Shown one piece after another: positions 18,484 through 27,110 of a stretch of DNA of 64,000 nt. Under the pieces are notes generated by a model. That model was not told the DNA's origin and did not search any database. It saw only the letters and a list, made by a program, of their open reading frames with translations. This DNA comes from Oceanobacter sp. 1_MG-2023. GTDB taxonomy: Bacteria > Pseudomonadota > Gammaproteobacteria > Pseudomonadales > Oceanobacteraceae. Position 1 is the stretch's first letter. Every line of letters starts with the position of its first letter. Made by a program: the position numbers and the translations under genes. Location of the stretch: contig NZ_JAUYWA010000008.1 of the NCBI RefSeq assembly GCF_030689025.1, positions 62,001 through 126,000 on the forward strand, written 5' to 3'.

Positions 18484-18798
18484 TGAGCCCCCTGAAGGAT
18501 TTTAAGATATTAAGTTCGGGGGAGGTCTGATCTGCCGACAACGAACGCCAACAACCGATTAAGGTTGCAACATTGTTTCGGTGATAAACGGCAAGCAAAC
18601 AAGCACCCGCACCCTATTTTCAGGCTGCAGTATGTTTCTGTAATATTTCAAAAAGGTTGCTTGAATATGACACTTGTGTGACAGGCACATTGGCAGGCGG
18701 AAGCCGGGGGGTAAACGGAGAGGATAAAACGATAAGCAAACATAAAGCAAAACAGCCAGACCCGGACAGGTCTGACTGCTTGTCAGCTCACAGAACCA
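18484..18798. other. 315-nt intergenic region upstream of the receptor gene
   Basis: It contains the DUF2333 terminator at its right end and must contain the receptor promoter. No convincing Fur box, PhoB box or riboswitch was recognised, and no credible ORF is present. Confidence 0.7.
18754..18777 (-). terminator. Rho-independent terminator after DUF2333 gene
   Basis: On the minus strand AGTCAGACC pairs with GGTCTGGCT (one G-U) around a 6-nt loop, followed by GTTTTGCTTT. It lies about 20 nt after the stop. Confidence 0.7.
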
Positions 18799-19851
18799 TC
18801 AGCCCTGGGACAGCAGCTCCCGCAAGTCGGCAATCGCCGCATTGGCCCGAGAGATATAAGATGCCATCACCAGTGAGTGGTTGGCAAACAAACCAAAACC
18901 GCTGCCATTCAGAATCACTGGAGACCAGATGGGTTCTTGCGTACCTTCCAGCTCACGAATGATTTGACGCAGGCTCACCAGCGCATTTTTCTTTTCCAGT
19001 ACGTCGTTAAAATCCACTTCGATCGCCCGTAATAAATGAGACAAGGCCCAAGCCGTTCCACGGGTTTCATAAAAGACGTCGTCAATCTTATGCCACGGGG
19101 TTTTTACTTCCTGATCGTAGTCGTTCGGGGTTGCCTGGCGGGCCGCCGTATCACCGGCCAAATCAGTATTCAGGCGACGTTTGCCAACCGATGCACTGAG
19201 GCGCTGCGACAAACTGCCGAGACGGGTCTCAACGTCCATCAGCCATTGCCGGAGATTGTCAGAGCGGGCATAAAACTGGGCCGTTTGTTCGTTCGGGTCA
19301 GACAAACGCTGCAAGTAAGCTTCCAGCGCTTTCAGACCACGGCCGTATTCTGACTCGGTAGACGGTACTGCCCAGCTGTCACTGTCGAAATTCAGTTGTG
19401 GTTCCGCGATGGCCAGATCCTTGTCTTCGGTCGACTGGCTCTGGGAGCGGCTGAAATCCTTGCGGAGCGCCCGGGAAAAATCCCGTACCTGCACCAACAC
19501 ACCAAATTCCCAGTTGGGAATATTATCGAGCCAGAGACCCGGAGGAAAAATGTCGTTACTCAAATACCCACCCGACTTGTGCAACAGGGTGTCGGTAATG
19601 GTGATCAGGGTACTGGTAGTGGTGAAGCCGATCACCGGTGTCACGCCCATGGCTTCGGCACGGGTATTGGCGGATTCCCTGACGGCAAAGGCATCGGGTT
19701 CATTACTCCAGATAAACCCCAGCACCACAGACAACAACAAACAGACCGCCAACAATACCAATATACCGGTACGCCAGGCACCACCATCCGACCACCAATT
19801 TTGCAGACGTGCTGTCAGAGACGAAACGCCTGGTTCTGCTTGCTCACTCAT
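18799..19851 (-). CDS. DUF2333 family protein
   Basis: A 350-aa protein with one N-terminal membrane helix (residues about 27-49, TGILVLLAVCLLLSVVLGFIW) and a large helical periplasmic domain with the family-like block TLLHKSGGYLSNDIFPPG-LDNIPNWEFG. DUF2333 proteins are conserved in Pseudomonas, Marinobacter and relatives but have no established function. It is monocistronic here and divergent from trmO. Confidence 0.88.
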   Translation of the reverse strand: MSEQAEPGVSSLTARLQNWWSDGGAWRTGILVLLAVCLLLSVVLGFIWSNEPDAFAVRESANTRAEAMGVTPVIGFTTTSTLITITDTLLHKSGGYLSNDIFPPGLWLDNIPNWEFGVLVQVRDFSRALRKDFSRSQSQSTEDKDLAIAEPQLNFDSDSWAVPSTESEYGRGLKALEAYLQRLSDPNEQTAQFYARSDNLRQWLMDVETRLGSLSQRLSASVGKRRLNTDLAGDTAARQATPNDYDQEVKTPWHKIDDVFYETRGTAWALSHLLRAIEVDFNDVLEKKNALVSLRQIIRELEGTQEPIWSPVILNGSGFGLFANHSLVMASYISRANAAIADLRELLSQG

Positions 19852-20062
19852 TCAACCGTATCCTGTATTCAGTCCAACATCAGCTCTCTGAAAGCGGAGA
19901 GCGCTATGGCCAATTTAACCATGTTCCCCCGCGACTTCACATGCTCATTGTCATGGGCCTGCAAGGATAACAACCATGACAATCACTGCAACGCAACAAG
20001 CCACCCGATATACTGATATTTTGCTCCGCAAGGGGCCGCTGCAGCCGAGACATCACAGCACC

Positions 20063-20788
20063 ATGTATTCTTTATCACCCGTTGCCATTGCCCATACGCC
20101 ATTCCGTGAAAAATTTGCCATCCCGAGGCAGCCCATGCTGGCACCGGCTGCCCGGGGAGAAATCACCCTGCTGCCACCATTTGATGATCCGCTGGCATTC
20201 GATGGCCTTGAGCAGGTCAGTCATGTCTGGCTGATCTTCCTGTTCCACCAGGCCATGGCAGCACCGGGCAGTACACCTCGAATGCGGGTTCGTCCACCGC
20301 GTCTGGGCGGCAACAGCAAACTCGGCGTATTTGCGACCCGCAGCAGCCATCGCCCCAATGCCATTGGTCAATCCCTGGTCAAAATCGAGCAGATCAACGC
20401 CACAACCCTGACCGTCAGCGGAGTCGACTTGCTGGATCAGACTCCCATTATCGACATCAAACCCTATGTCCCCTATGCCGATCATATCGATCAGGCCTGG
20501 AATCATATTGCCGCCGATGCCCCTGAACCCATTCAGGTGCACTGGGACACCGATGCCCTGGCAACGGCCCAACAACTGCAGCAACACAGCGGCAACCCCC
20601 TGGTCGATCTGATTGAACAATGCCTCAGCCAAGACCCCAAACCGGCGTATCAGCAACCAGCGCCTGAGCGTCAATACGGCACTCGGCTATGGGATATAGA
20701 AGTGGGCTGGTATTACCCGACAAGTGGCTGTATTTGTATTAACCGAATTCAGCCTGTGATTGAGCTGAATACGCCGGCAGGAAAATGA
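20063..20788 (+). CDS. trmO: tRNA (N6-threonylcarbamoyladenosine37-N6) methyltransferase TrmO (YaeB/TsaA)
   Basis: A TsaA/YaeB-fold SAM enzyme that N6-methylates t6A37 in certain Thr-tRNAs. It has the family blocks HTPFREKFAIPRQP, RVRPPRLGGNSKLGVFATRSSHRPN (quoted here by its recognisable halves RPPRLGG and FATRSSHRPN), and VDIKPYVPYAD. Starting at 20063 gives 241 aa and matches the E. coli N-terminus. An upstream in-frame ATG at 19976 has a better ribosome site (AAGGA) and would add a 29-aa low-complexity extension, so the start is uncertain. It converges on the PhnA-like gene. Confidence 0.92.
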   Translation: MYSLSPVAIAHTPFREKFAIPRQPMLAPAARGEITLLPPFDDPLAFDGLEQVSHVWLIFLFHQAMAAPGSTPRMRVRPPRLGGNSKLGVFATRSSHRPNAIGQSLVKIEQINATTLTVSGVDLLDQTPIIDIKPYVPYADHIDQAWNHIAADAPEPIQVHWDTDALATAQQLQQHSGNPLVDLIEQCLSQDPKPAYQQPAPERQYGTRLWDIEVGWYYPTSGCICINRIQPVIELNTPAGK

Positions 20789-20840
20789 TTCAATCAGTGA
20801 CGGGGCTGCCCAGCAGCAAACAGAAGAGATAATACGCAGA

Positions 20841-20879
20841 GACTATAAGAGACTATAAGAGACTATAAGAGACTATAAA
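20841..20879. repeat. Short tandem repeat, 10-bp unit, about four copies
   Basis: GACTATAAGA is repeated 3.9 times without error, followed by degenerate partial copies (GAGACTATAAAGGATAAAGG) to about 20902. It lies in the noncoding gap between the convergent trmO and PhnA-like genes, so length changes would not alter a reading frame. Confidence 0.95.
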
Positions 20880-20916
20880 GGAAGAGACTATAAAGGATAA
20901 AGGAACGAACATAACA

Positions 20917-20943
20917 CACCGACGAGGCCCAGCCCCGTCGGTG
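20917..20943. terminator. Terminator hairpin between trmO and PhnA-like gene
   Basis: The arms CACCGACGAGG and CCCCGTCGGTG pair over 11 positions with one mismatch around CCCAG. On the plus strand it is followed by ATTTGCTTTT. It probably terminates trmO and perhaps also the opposing gene. Confidence 0.65.
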
Positions 20944-20981
20944 ATTTGCTTTTGGCCCACAGGGCGCAAACATTGGGCGTA

Positions 20982-21545
20982 TCAGGATTTTTTGCAGTAA
21001 GCCGCAATAATCACAATCCGCTGGCCATTTACACGACCTTCAATGTGCTTGGGATTATCGCTTAACGAAATCCCTCGTACCGCGGTGCCGCGTTTCGCCG
21101 TCATACTGGTACCTTTGACATCCAGATCCTTGATCAGTGTCACGTTGTCGCCGGCCGCCAGGGCCACACCATTCACATCCAGGGTTGGCTCCTCATCCTC
21201 AGCGGCTGCTCCAGCTTCGGCCCACTTGCGGGTATCGTCTTCCAGATACAGCATGTCCATCAGATCCTGGGCCCAGGTCTCAGTGCTCAAGCGCTTCAGC
21301 ATGCGGTAAGCCATCACCTGAACCACCGGCACCTGACTCCACATGCTGTCGTTCAGGCAACGCCAGTGATTCTGATCCAGTTCGGCCCCTTCAATCTGCG
21401 CCAGACAGTGAGGACACAACAGAATATGGTTATCCGACGACGCCAGCTCTTGCGGCGGCACTGCCCACGGCGACAGATCATTTGTCGCACCGCATAATTC
21501 ACAGCTGTGGTTGCTACGTTCCAGCAAAGTATGCTCAATGCTCAT
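20982..21545 (-). CDS. PhnA/YjdM family zinc-ribbon protein
   Basis: A 187-aa protein: an N-terminal zinc-ribbon-like region with two CxxC pairs (CELC near residue 15 and CPHC near 44) and the C-terminal PhnA domain (DVNGVALAAGDNVTLIKDLDVKGTS, cited by its core DNVTLIKDLDVKG, and VNGQRIVIIAAYCKK). The old link to phosphonate uptake is not supported functionally. The role is unknown. Confidence 0.88.
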   Translation of the reverse strand: MSIEHTLLERSNHSCELCGATNDLSPWAVPPQELASSDNHILLCPHCLAQIEGAELDQNHWRCLNDSMWSQVPVVQVMAYRMLKRLSTETWAQDLMDMLYLEDDTRKWAEAGAAAEDEEPTLDVNGVALAAGDNVTLIKDLDVKGTSMTAKRGTAVRGISLSDNPKHIEGRVNGQRIVIIAAYCKKS

Positions 21546-21679
21546 CGGATTACCCCTTCAGAAAAAGCGGGCATTATGCCTTATGAAAACGGGATTACCA
21601 GCGAACACACAAAACAGCACAACGATCACCGTATATTCGGGTAAACTGGGCACTGATTTTTTACAGCTGTGAACGCCGA

Positions 21680-23020
21680 ATGACCCACCAGGATACTTTT
21701 CTGATTACCTACTCCGACCTGCTGACCGTTTGGCAGGACTGGCTGGATACCATCCCTCACCCGCCGCTTGACCGCTGGCTGAAGCAACGCGCCAAATACC
21801 AGAAGCGTTATCACGGTGGTTACCGCATGGCGATCGACAACGCCATGATGGACGCCATGCGTTATCGCCAACTGGCCGACGCGCTGGAACATAGCTTCCA
21901 GGACCCGGGGTTCGACGACTGGGTCGGATGGGATCAATCCTGGTCGCCGAATGACACCACCGAGGCCGACCCGCAACATTTCTGGTACTGGCTGCAGTTA
22001 CGCAATGAAGCCGACTGGCGTCTGCCGGAAATCGCCCAGCAAAAAGCCCGCCGCGAGCATTTTGCCGAATTCAGCCAACGGGTGGCGCAGTCTGCAGACA
22101 ACGCCCTGTTTCTGTTATGGCATGGTCTGCGTCCAGGCTGGGAACCGGCGCTCAAACGTCGGGCCGAAAAATCCGGCTGGAGCGACGACACCCTGCAGCA
22201 CTGGATTGAACAACAAACCCGCCGACCACCACTGTGGTTGCGTCAGGTCGCCAGTAAAACCAGTGCCGATGATGAATCACTCGAACGGGCACTGAAACGT
22301 GATGGCGTCATCGTCCGTCAGTACCCTGTCAGCCTGGATGGCCAGACCCATACCGTTCACGCTGCCGAAGGCGGCAATGACGTCACCCGCAGTGATGCCT
22401 TCAAAGCCGGCAGAGTTGAAATCCAGGATGCTGCCAGCCAGTTGATCTGTGAGCTGGTTGATGTCCAGCCAGGACAGAAAATCTGGGATGCCTGTGCCGG
22501 AGCCGGTGGCAAAACCCTGACACTGGCTTCTGCGCTGGGTAAAAAAGGCGCGGTGATTGCCACGGATTTGCACCAGTACAAGCTCGATGAATTAAAAAAA
22601 CGCGCCAAACGCGCCGCCATCGCCAATATCCGCAACTTTGTCTGGGATGGCGAAGCACCACTGCGCCTGCCCATCGAGATTGCCCGCCAACAAGGCTTTG
22701 ACCGTATTCTGGTTGACGCTCCCTGTACCAATGCCGGTACCTGGCGCCGCAATCCGGACGCGCGCTGGCGCCTGACGCCAGACAATACCAAAGAACTGCA
22801 TCTATTACAGTTCAACCTGCTCGACCGTGCCGCCAAAGCACTGCGTGCCAGCGGCCGCTTGATCTACGCCACTTGCAGCTGGCAAGTGGAAGAAAACGAA
22901 AGCGTCTGTCATCGTTTTCTCGAAGCCAATCCGGACTTTGTGTTAGTCAAACAGACACTGCTGGGTGCTCCTGACATCGATAGCGATACCATGTTTTGCG
23001 CGGTTTTCAGCAAAGCCTGA
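21680..23020 (+). CDS. RsmB/NOP-family rRNA (cytosine-C5)-methyltransferase
   Basis: A 446-aa SAM-dependent m5C RNA methyltransferase. Motif I is DACAGAGGKTLTLAS, motif IV is the PCT block VDAPCTNAGTWRRNPDARW, and motif VI is ATCSWQVEENE. The two catalytic cysteines (PCT and TCS) are present. The N-terminal 200 residues are a helical domain unlike NusB, so it is probably not canonical RsmB; the exact rRNA site cannot be told. It is divergent from the PhnA-like gene and ends at a hairpin. Confidence 0.88.
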   Translation: MTHQDTFLITYSDLLTVWQDWLDTIPHPPLDRWLKQRAKYQKRYHGGYRMAIDNAMMDAMRYRQLADALEHSFQDPGFDDWVGWDQSWSPNDTTEADPQHFWYWLQLRNEADWRLPEIAQQKARREHFAEFSQRVAQSADNALFLLWHGLRPGWEPALKRRAEKSGWSDDTLQHWIEQQTRRPPLWLRQVASKTSADDESLERALKRDGVIVRQYPVSLDGQTHTVHAAEGGNDVTRSDAFKAGRVEIQDAASQLICELVDVQPGQKIWDACAGAGGKTLTLASALGKKGAVIATDLHQYKLDELKKRAKRAAIANIRNFVWDGEAPLRLPIEIARQQGFDRILVDAPCTNAGTWRRNPDARWRLTPDNTKELHLLQFNLLDRAAKALRASGRLIYATCSWQVEENESVCHRFLEANPDFVLVKQTLLGAPDIDSDTMFCAVFSKA

Positions 23021-23026
23021 TATCCC

Positions 23027-23058
23027 TGACAGGACGGGCCACTGGCCCGTCACTGTCA
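23027..23058 (+). terminator. Hairpin after the RNA methyltransferase gene
   Basis: TGACAG-GACGGGCC pairs with GGCCCGTC-CTGTCA around ACT, with a single bulged A, 6 nt after the stop. There is no U-run, so it may be a weak or processing hairpin. Confidence 0.55.
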
Positions 23059-23243
23059 ATCAACACATCCTCGCAGCAACTCAAACCCTCCTGCTGCCGC
23101 GCCTCACCACCATTAATACCTGATCGACATCCAATCCAGTACCCAAGCAGCATGGTAATCCCCTGACTGCCCGATACACTGCCCAGACTGTTCATATATC
23201 GCACAATAATAACAACGCAAGCGACGCCCCTGCAGGAGGTTGT

Positions 23244-23810
23244 ATGTTGCAACAAGCCAGAGCATTTATTTTGATGAGTTTCCTCATCATCACGACGGTT
23301 TATATCCCCGGAGCTTACGCAAACGCTCTGGATGGTGAAAAAACCATTTTCCTGATCGATAAAAAAGGCAATGCCATCGATATTGGTCGGGTGACGTTTG
23401 ATACCAGCGGCACACAGATCAGCTATCAGCTGCAGCGGCACCATGACAAGTTCAAGGACTTTTTCCTCTCCATGAAAGAGATGAAATGCCTCGAAGGGCC
23501 AGAACTGATGTGCCATCTGTCGTACCCCTACACCCAGCCCCATACCCTGACCCCGGACAACCTTGTCTGGCTCTCCCACGACCTGCTGTTTATGTATAAA
23601 CAGCCAGCGGAGTTTGGTGCCAACTTCTGGAACGGTATTTATTACGACTTGCGGATTGAAGACGGAATCATCAAGGGAACAGCACAAGCCGTGGATTTGA
23701 ACCTGCTGGCTTCTCCCCCGGACAACCTCGATATTCCGCCCATCAGCGCAGCAGAACGTGATGAAACAGACCCCAAATCACGCTGGCTGCCTTATCTTGA
23801 GATTCGCTAG
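23244..23810 (+). CDS. Hypothetical secreted protein
   Basis: A 188-aa protein with a signal peptide (to about residue 27, IPGAYANA) and a mainly beta-strand mature region with two cysteines about 10 residues apart (MKCLEGPELMC). The GCAGGAGG ribosome site before the ATG is strong. I do not recognise the family. It is a stand-alone gene convergent with the lysine-rich small gene. Confidence 0.75.
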   Translation: MLQQARAFILMSFLIITTVYIPGAYANALDGEKTIFLIDKKGNAIDIGRVTFDTSGTQISYQLQRHHDKFKDFFLSMKEMKCLEGPELMCHLSYPYTQPHTLTPDNLVWLSHDLLFMYKQPAEFGANFWNGIYYDLRIEDGIIKGTAQAVDLNLLASPPDNLDIPPISAAERDETDPKSRWLPYLEIR

Positions 23811-23844
23811 CGAGGGCGCTAATGGATTGCTTTCCCCCAAAACG

Positions 23845-23871
23845 CAGAACCCCGCACAAGGCGGGGTTCTG
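23845..23871. terminator. Terminator between convergent 23244 gene and lysine-rich miniprotein gene
   Basis: An 11-bp perfect stem, CAGAACCCCGC/GCGGGGTTCTG, with loop ACAAG. A CGTTTT tract follows on the minus strand and none on the plus strand. The ACAAG loop matches that of the 8454 terminator. Confidence 0.75.
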
Positions 23872-23939
23872 TCACCGCCAGACTGGCAGTGTCGCGGTCA
23901 CGTTCATGGCAGGCTAAACGGCCATGACGATCACGGATA

Positions 23940-24071
23940 TCAAGCGGCTTTTTTCAGCTGCTTTTTCAGTTGCTTCAGTTTGCCTTCATGCTTGGCAACT
24001 TTGGCTTTGCGTGCCTTGATCGCTTTCTTCAGGCTAACGACTTTTTTGGATACGTTGGTTTTCTTGCTCAT
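23940..24071 (-). CDS. Lysine-rich 43-aa miniprotein
   Basis: A short ORF behind a strong CAGGAG ribosome site, 8-9 nt from the ATG at 24071. The product starts MSKKTNVSKKVVSLKKAI and ends LKQLKKQLKKAA. About 18 of 43 residues are Lys or Arg, and the spacing of Leu/Val/Ala predicts one long amphipathic, coiled-coil-like helix. The stop is TGA at 23940, and a terminator follows about 70 nt later. It may bind nucleic acid or ribosomes; no family was recognised. It is 53 nt downstream of the ribbon-helix-helix gene on the same strand. Confidence 0.65.
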   Translation of the reverse strand: MSKKTNVSKKVVSLKKAIKARKAKVAKHEGKLKQLKKQLKKAA

Positions 24072-24124
24072 ACTTATCGCTCCTGTCAGTACTACTGACT
24101 GATATTGTTACGCGTGAATTATCT

Positions 24125-24316
24125 TCAATCGTGGGTGTTTTCTCGTACAAACGTACGAATAAACCGGCGGATCTCTCGGGCTGCACTGGTATCCAGCTCT
24201 TCGCAAAGACTGATGAATTCATCCCGCTCTGCGCTGCTGATACGAATAAGCAGTTGGGCATCTTTCTTACTTGCCTTACGCCTGGCAGGCTTGTTATCCG
24301 TTTCATCTACAGCCAT
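24125..24316 (-). CDS. Putative ribbon-helix-helix type protein
   Basis: A 63-aa protein. A basic N-terminal tail (KPARRKASKKDA) precedes a strand-like LLIRISSAERDEFISLCEELD and a second helix with REIRRFIRTFV. The order beta-alpha-alpha and the RISSAERDEF pattern resemble Arc/CopG-type DNA-binding proteins. A GAGGGG ribosome site precedes the ATG. It may be co-transcribed with the lysine-rich miniprotein. No adjacent toxin gene is visible. Confidence 0.6.
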   Translation of the reverse strand: MAVDETDNKPARRKASKKDAQLLIRISSAERDEFISLCEELDTSAAREIRRFIRTFVRENTHD

Positions 24317-24496
24317 GGAAATCCCCTCACGTCCAAAGATAGCAACAGTATATACAAAATATATCTTTTAGATATGCTTTTATTGGTACTGACATACACA
24401 ACCATCACAGTGGCTTGAAAAGCCCAAACTGCCGATCTGGATTGATAGAGGGGTGATACAGAAGGATGTATTGCAGATGTGGTACGAAGCAAACAA

Positions 24497-24518
24497 GCTC
24501 CACGCGCAGGCGTGGAGC
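24497..24518 (-). terminator. Rho-independent terminator after the Spy-like gene
   Basis: A 9-bp stem GCTCCACGC/GCGTGGAGC with a 4-nt loop, followed on the minus strand by TTGTTTGC, about 30 nt after the stop. Confidence 0.8.
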
Positions 24519-24547
24519 CAAATCAGAAAAGCCCAGAGACTAAGCCA

Positions 24548-25093
24548 TTAGCCGCGAGCACCATGATGACGCTCTTCCTTCAATTGCTGACGCTGTTCAG
24601 TAGTCAACAAAGACACCATACTGGTTTTGGCCTGAACACCAATCATGAACATTTCCTGTTGCAGCTCAGCCAGCTCTTCGTAGGCTTTGTTGATGGCTTT
24701 TGCATCAAACTTATCGGCCTCGCGCAAATCACGAATCTTGTTGTGCGCATCCATCATTTTACCAGTCACAGCCCAACGATCTTTCTGCATGCTATCGCGG
24801 ATATCCCGAATATCGTCACGTTGCTTATCCGTCAAGTCGAGGCCACGAAACGCCAATTTGTACCGTCCGTCCATGCGTTCCATGCCCTGGCCCATACCCA
24901 TATCGTCTTGATCGCGACGATGCATTCCAAAACCACCACTTCTTTCGTCAACGCAAGCCTGGCCATCCTTCATGCCCTTGGCTTTATCTGGTCGGTCATC
25001 AGCCGCTATCGCCATGATCGATGTGGTGCCCAGCAAAATAGCCAGCATGCCACCAGCAACTGCTTTACGAGAGTTCGTTAAAATATGTGTCAT
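24548..25093 (-). CDS. Spy/CpxP-like periplasmic protein
   Basis: A 181-aa protein: signal peptide to about residue 31 (IMAIAADDR), a Met/Gly/Asp-rich segment (MHRRDQDDMGMGQGMERMDG), then a helical domain with LDLTDKQRDDIRDI and LLTTEQRQQLKE. These are the two LTxxQ motifs that define the Spy/CpxP/LTXXQ family of periplasmic ATP-independent chaperones and metal-stress proteins. It is monocistronic. No adjacent two-component system is present. Confidence 0.88.
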   Translation of the reverse strand: MTHILTNSRKAVAGGMLAILLGTTSIMAIAADDRPDKAKGMKDGQACVDERSGGFGMHRRDQDDMGMGQGMERMDGRYKLAFRGLDLTDKQRDDIRDIRDSMQKDRWAVTGKMMDAHNKIRDLREADKFDAKAINKAYEELAELQQEMFMIGVQAKTSMVSLLTTEQRQQLKEERHHGARG

Positions 25094-25698
25094 GATTATC
25101 TCCTGTCGATTCCTTGCTCCTGTTGGAGCTCATGGCTGAATGATTCAAATCATCAGCGTTGTACCGAGTATAGGAAATAATCAGCTGTTACAAATGGCAC
25201 CAAGACAGGTATTGCACAGCTTTGCACCGCTACACAGTACATGGCAATTCCCTGACACTTTGGCTTTTTAATTGGGAACTATCTCCAAGCAGAGCAGTCC
25301 AGCCATTACTACTCCGTAGAAGTAGATATAAGGGAAATTTATCCGAAGTATCGGAACCTTCCTGACTATTAATAAGTATCTCAATGAGTACCTGCCAACC
25401 AACCCCAAAACCGGTTGATGCCTGATGCAATGGCTGCTAGCATCAAAAAATCACAGCAGACCGAAGCACCGCGCAACGATTTTTAAAGTCTGCATCCAGC
25501 TACCCAACTATCTTTAAAGGAGTAATAACCATTTATAATGTAATGACTTAAGGGAGAGTAAGTTCATTCAGGAGCAGTGACCATGATCAATCAGCCTTAG
25601 ATATCGCATAGCACCACGTGTTTATAGCAGTCATGCCATAGTCAATGGCCCATAAGTGATCGTTCAAATAGCCTACAAAGGAAAGGTGGTCAAATATT
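25094..25698. other. 605-nt intergenic region upstream of the BLUF-like gene
   Basis: No convincing long gene is present. Visible items: a palindrome ATGATT-CA-AATCAT (25140-25153) near the Spy-like promoter; a TATAAT box at 25534-25539; and AGGAG followed by a five-codon ORF (ATG at 25583, stop at 25598-25600) that may be a leader peptide. The region is AT-rich and separates divergent transcripts. Confidence 0.6.
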
Positions 25699-26529
25699 AT
25701 GAAGCGAATTGGATGCATAGGAACCCTTCAGACCGGGGCTTTTGACAATCACTCAGCCTATATTCTCGATATATTCAACGAACTAAGATCGTACAGATTG
25801 TCACATGAGTCAAATGGTATATTTATTGCTTTTGATGATAATTTCCTGCTGATTCTTGAAGGCAACCCTGACAGTTTAGCCACCAACCTGTATCGAATCC
25901 GGCGTGACCATCGTATTAAATATATTTCCATTTTGTTCAATCAGAATATCAACAAGGTAATATTTACTCATTGGCGATTGAAGTTTTTTGACAAGCAATC
26001 TGAAGCCCATGCTGACTATCTTTTCAATCTCAGGAAAAAAGTCATTCCTTCTATCACTCTTGGCTCACCAGAAGATCAGCTTATTTTTGATACTTTTTTT
26101 CCCTCAGCCGAACCATCCGAACCTCCAGAACATTCGCATCCCAGTATATCTGAAGCGGCTCCTCTTGCCTGTACTAAGTCGCCACAATCACCCACCAGTA
26201 TTGATTTTGAACATAAATTATTGAGTCTTTCAGCCTGGCCAAAACCGACCCAGTTACAACTCACGCCCCCCATCATGAAAACCTGCAGTTTATTAAGTCA
26301 TCATAAGATTTCCTATCAGACCTTATACAACAAGGGTATCTGGGCATCGGAACCCGAGCTGAAAGCATTACTGTCGGCACTCATCAAGCTGGGGGTCCTG
26401 ATCGTCAATGAAGCACCAGCAGAACAACACCTCAAGGTAGCTGAAAAATCTGTTAGCCAGCCCGCCCCACTGGATCGTTTTGGTTCACTGATGAAGCGCT
26501 TTCTAACCAGTTCCCGCAAGGCGATGTAA
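25699..26529 (+). CDS. BLUF-like domain protein lacking flavin-contact residues, with C-terminal helical domain
   Basis: A 276-aa protein. Residues 1-97 follow the BLUF ferredoxin-like fold: [41 protein letters not shown], and [18 protein letters not shown] match the sequence order of BLUF domains such as YcgF. By my hand alignment the photoactive Tyr, Asn and Gln (YcgF Y7, N31 and the Gln of FFQLLEG) are replaced by Thr9, Arg33 and Leu51. It is therefore probably not a flavin photosensor. Residues 100-165 form a Pro/Ser-rich linker, and residues 170-260 look like a winged-helix or helical bundle. The ATG has AGGTGG upstream. It heads a four-gene cluster with a small GTPase and two Roadblock proteins. 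Confidence 0.75.
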   Translation: MKRIGCIGTLQTGAFDNHSAYILDIFNELRSYRLSHESNGIFIAFDDNFLLILEGNPDSLATNLYRIRRDHRIKYISILFNQNINKVIFTHWRLKFFDKQSEAHADYLFNLRKKVIPSITLGSPEDQLIFDTFFPSAEPSEPPEHSHPSISEAAPLACTKSPQSPTSIDFEHKLLSLSAWPKPTQLQLTPPIMKTCSLLSHHKISYQTLYNKGIWASEPELKALLSALIKLGVLIVNEAPAEQHLKVAEKSVSQPAPLDRFGSLMKRFLTSSRKAM

Positions 26530-26531
26530 AG

Positions 26532-27110
26532 ATGGATCGAATTTATAAAAAACTGGCAATTGTTGGCGAAGTAGGCGCTGGAAAGACCCAGATCATCCAA
26601 ACCATCAGTGAAATTTCACCCTTCGCTACTGAAGCCCGCTCCAGCGTCGATATTGGTAAAGAGTTTACAACCGTTGGCATCGACTACGGCCGCCTGTCAC
26701 TCGATGAACAGACCGCTCTTGGTTTATATGGACTACCAGGACAAAAGCGCTTCAGCATGCTGTGGAATATGGTTCGCAATGGCCTATGGGGATTATTTAT
26801 CCTGGTAAAATACGGTGACGGCCTTAACCTGGAGGAACTCGACCAGATTCTCACCTTTTTCCAGCCAGGCCAGACCAAAACGCCACTGATTATCGGTATC
26901 AGTCACTGTGAACAGGCTCCAACTGATGATATGGAAGTATTAATCGATTATATTGAACATGTTTTATCCAAACATCAATTGGTTGCCCCTATCATCCCGG
27001 TAGACCCTCGAGACAAGGAGTCTTCATTGTTATTATTGGAAATATTCTTGTCGCTTCAAATAGATGAAGAATGTATAACAACAGAGGCCAACCCCAATGA
27101 TGATTTCTGA
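26532..27110 (+). CDS. Small GTPase, COG2229/MglA-Arf-like family
   Basis: A 192-aa Ras-like G protein. The P-loop is GEVGAGKT (residues 12-19), switch I is TTVGIDYG (46-53), and the G3-like motif is [10 protein letters not shown] (65-74), where this family has Gly in place of the classical Asp. The NKxD motif is not recognisable; GISHCEQ is at that place. The closest architectures are the predicted GTPases encoded with Roadblock proteins in actinobacterial conservons (CvnD) and MglA-like proteins. It starts 2 nt after the BLUF-like gene and overlaps the next gene by 14 nt. Confidence 0.85.
   Translation: MDRIYKKLAIVGEVGAGKTQIIQTISEISPFATEARSSVDIGKEFTTVGIDYGRLSLDEQTALGLYGLPGQKRFSMLWNMVRNGLWGLFILVKYGDGLNLEELDQILTFFQPGQTKTPLIIGISHCEQAPTDDMEVLIDYIEHVLSKHQLVAPIIPVDPRDKESSLLLLEIFLSLQIDEECITTEANPNDDF

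Noticed and set aside
18484-18798. Riboswitch or Fur box upstream of the TonB receptor
   Set aside because: No cobalamin-riboswitch-like box, and no convincing 19-bp Fur palindrome was found by eye.
20841-20902. CRISPR-like periodic repeats
   Set aside because: The unit is only 10 bp with no spacers, and no cas genes are in the window. It is a simple tandem repeat.
23758-24102. 114-aa plus-strand ORF over the lysine-rich miniprotein gene
   Set aside because: It has no ribosome site, overlaps the real end of the 23244 gene out of frame, and its Phe/Leu-rich part is the antisense of lysine codons.
25230-25430. 66-aa minus-strand ORF in the long gap before the BLUF-like gene
   Set aside because: It has no ribosome site, atypical composition and no recognisable domain, and it lies between divergent promoters.
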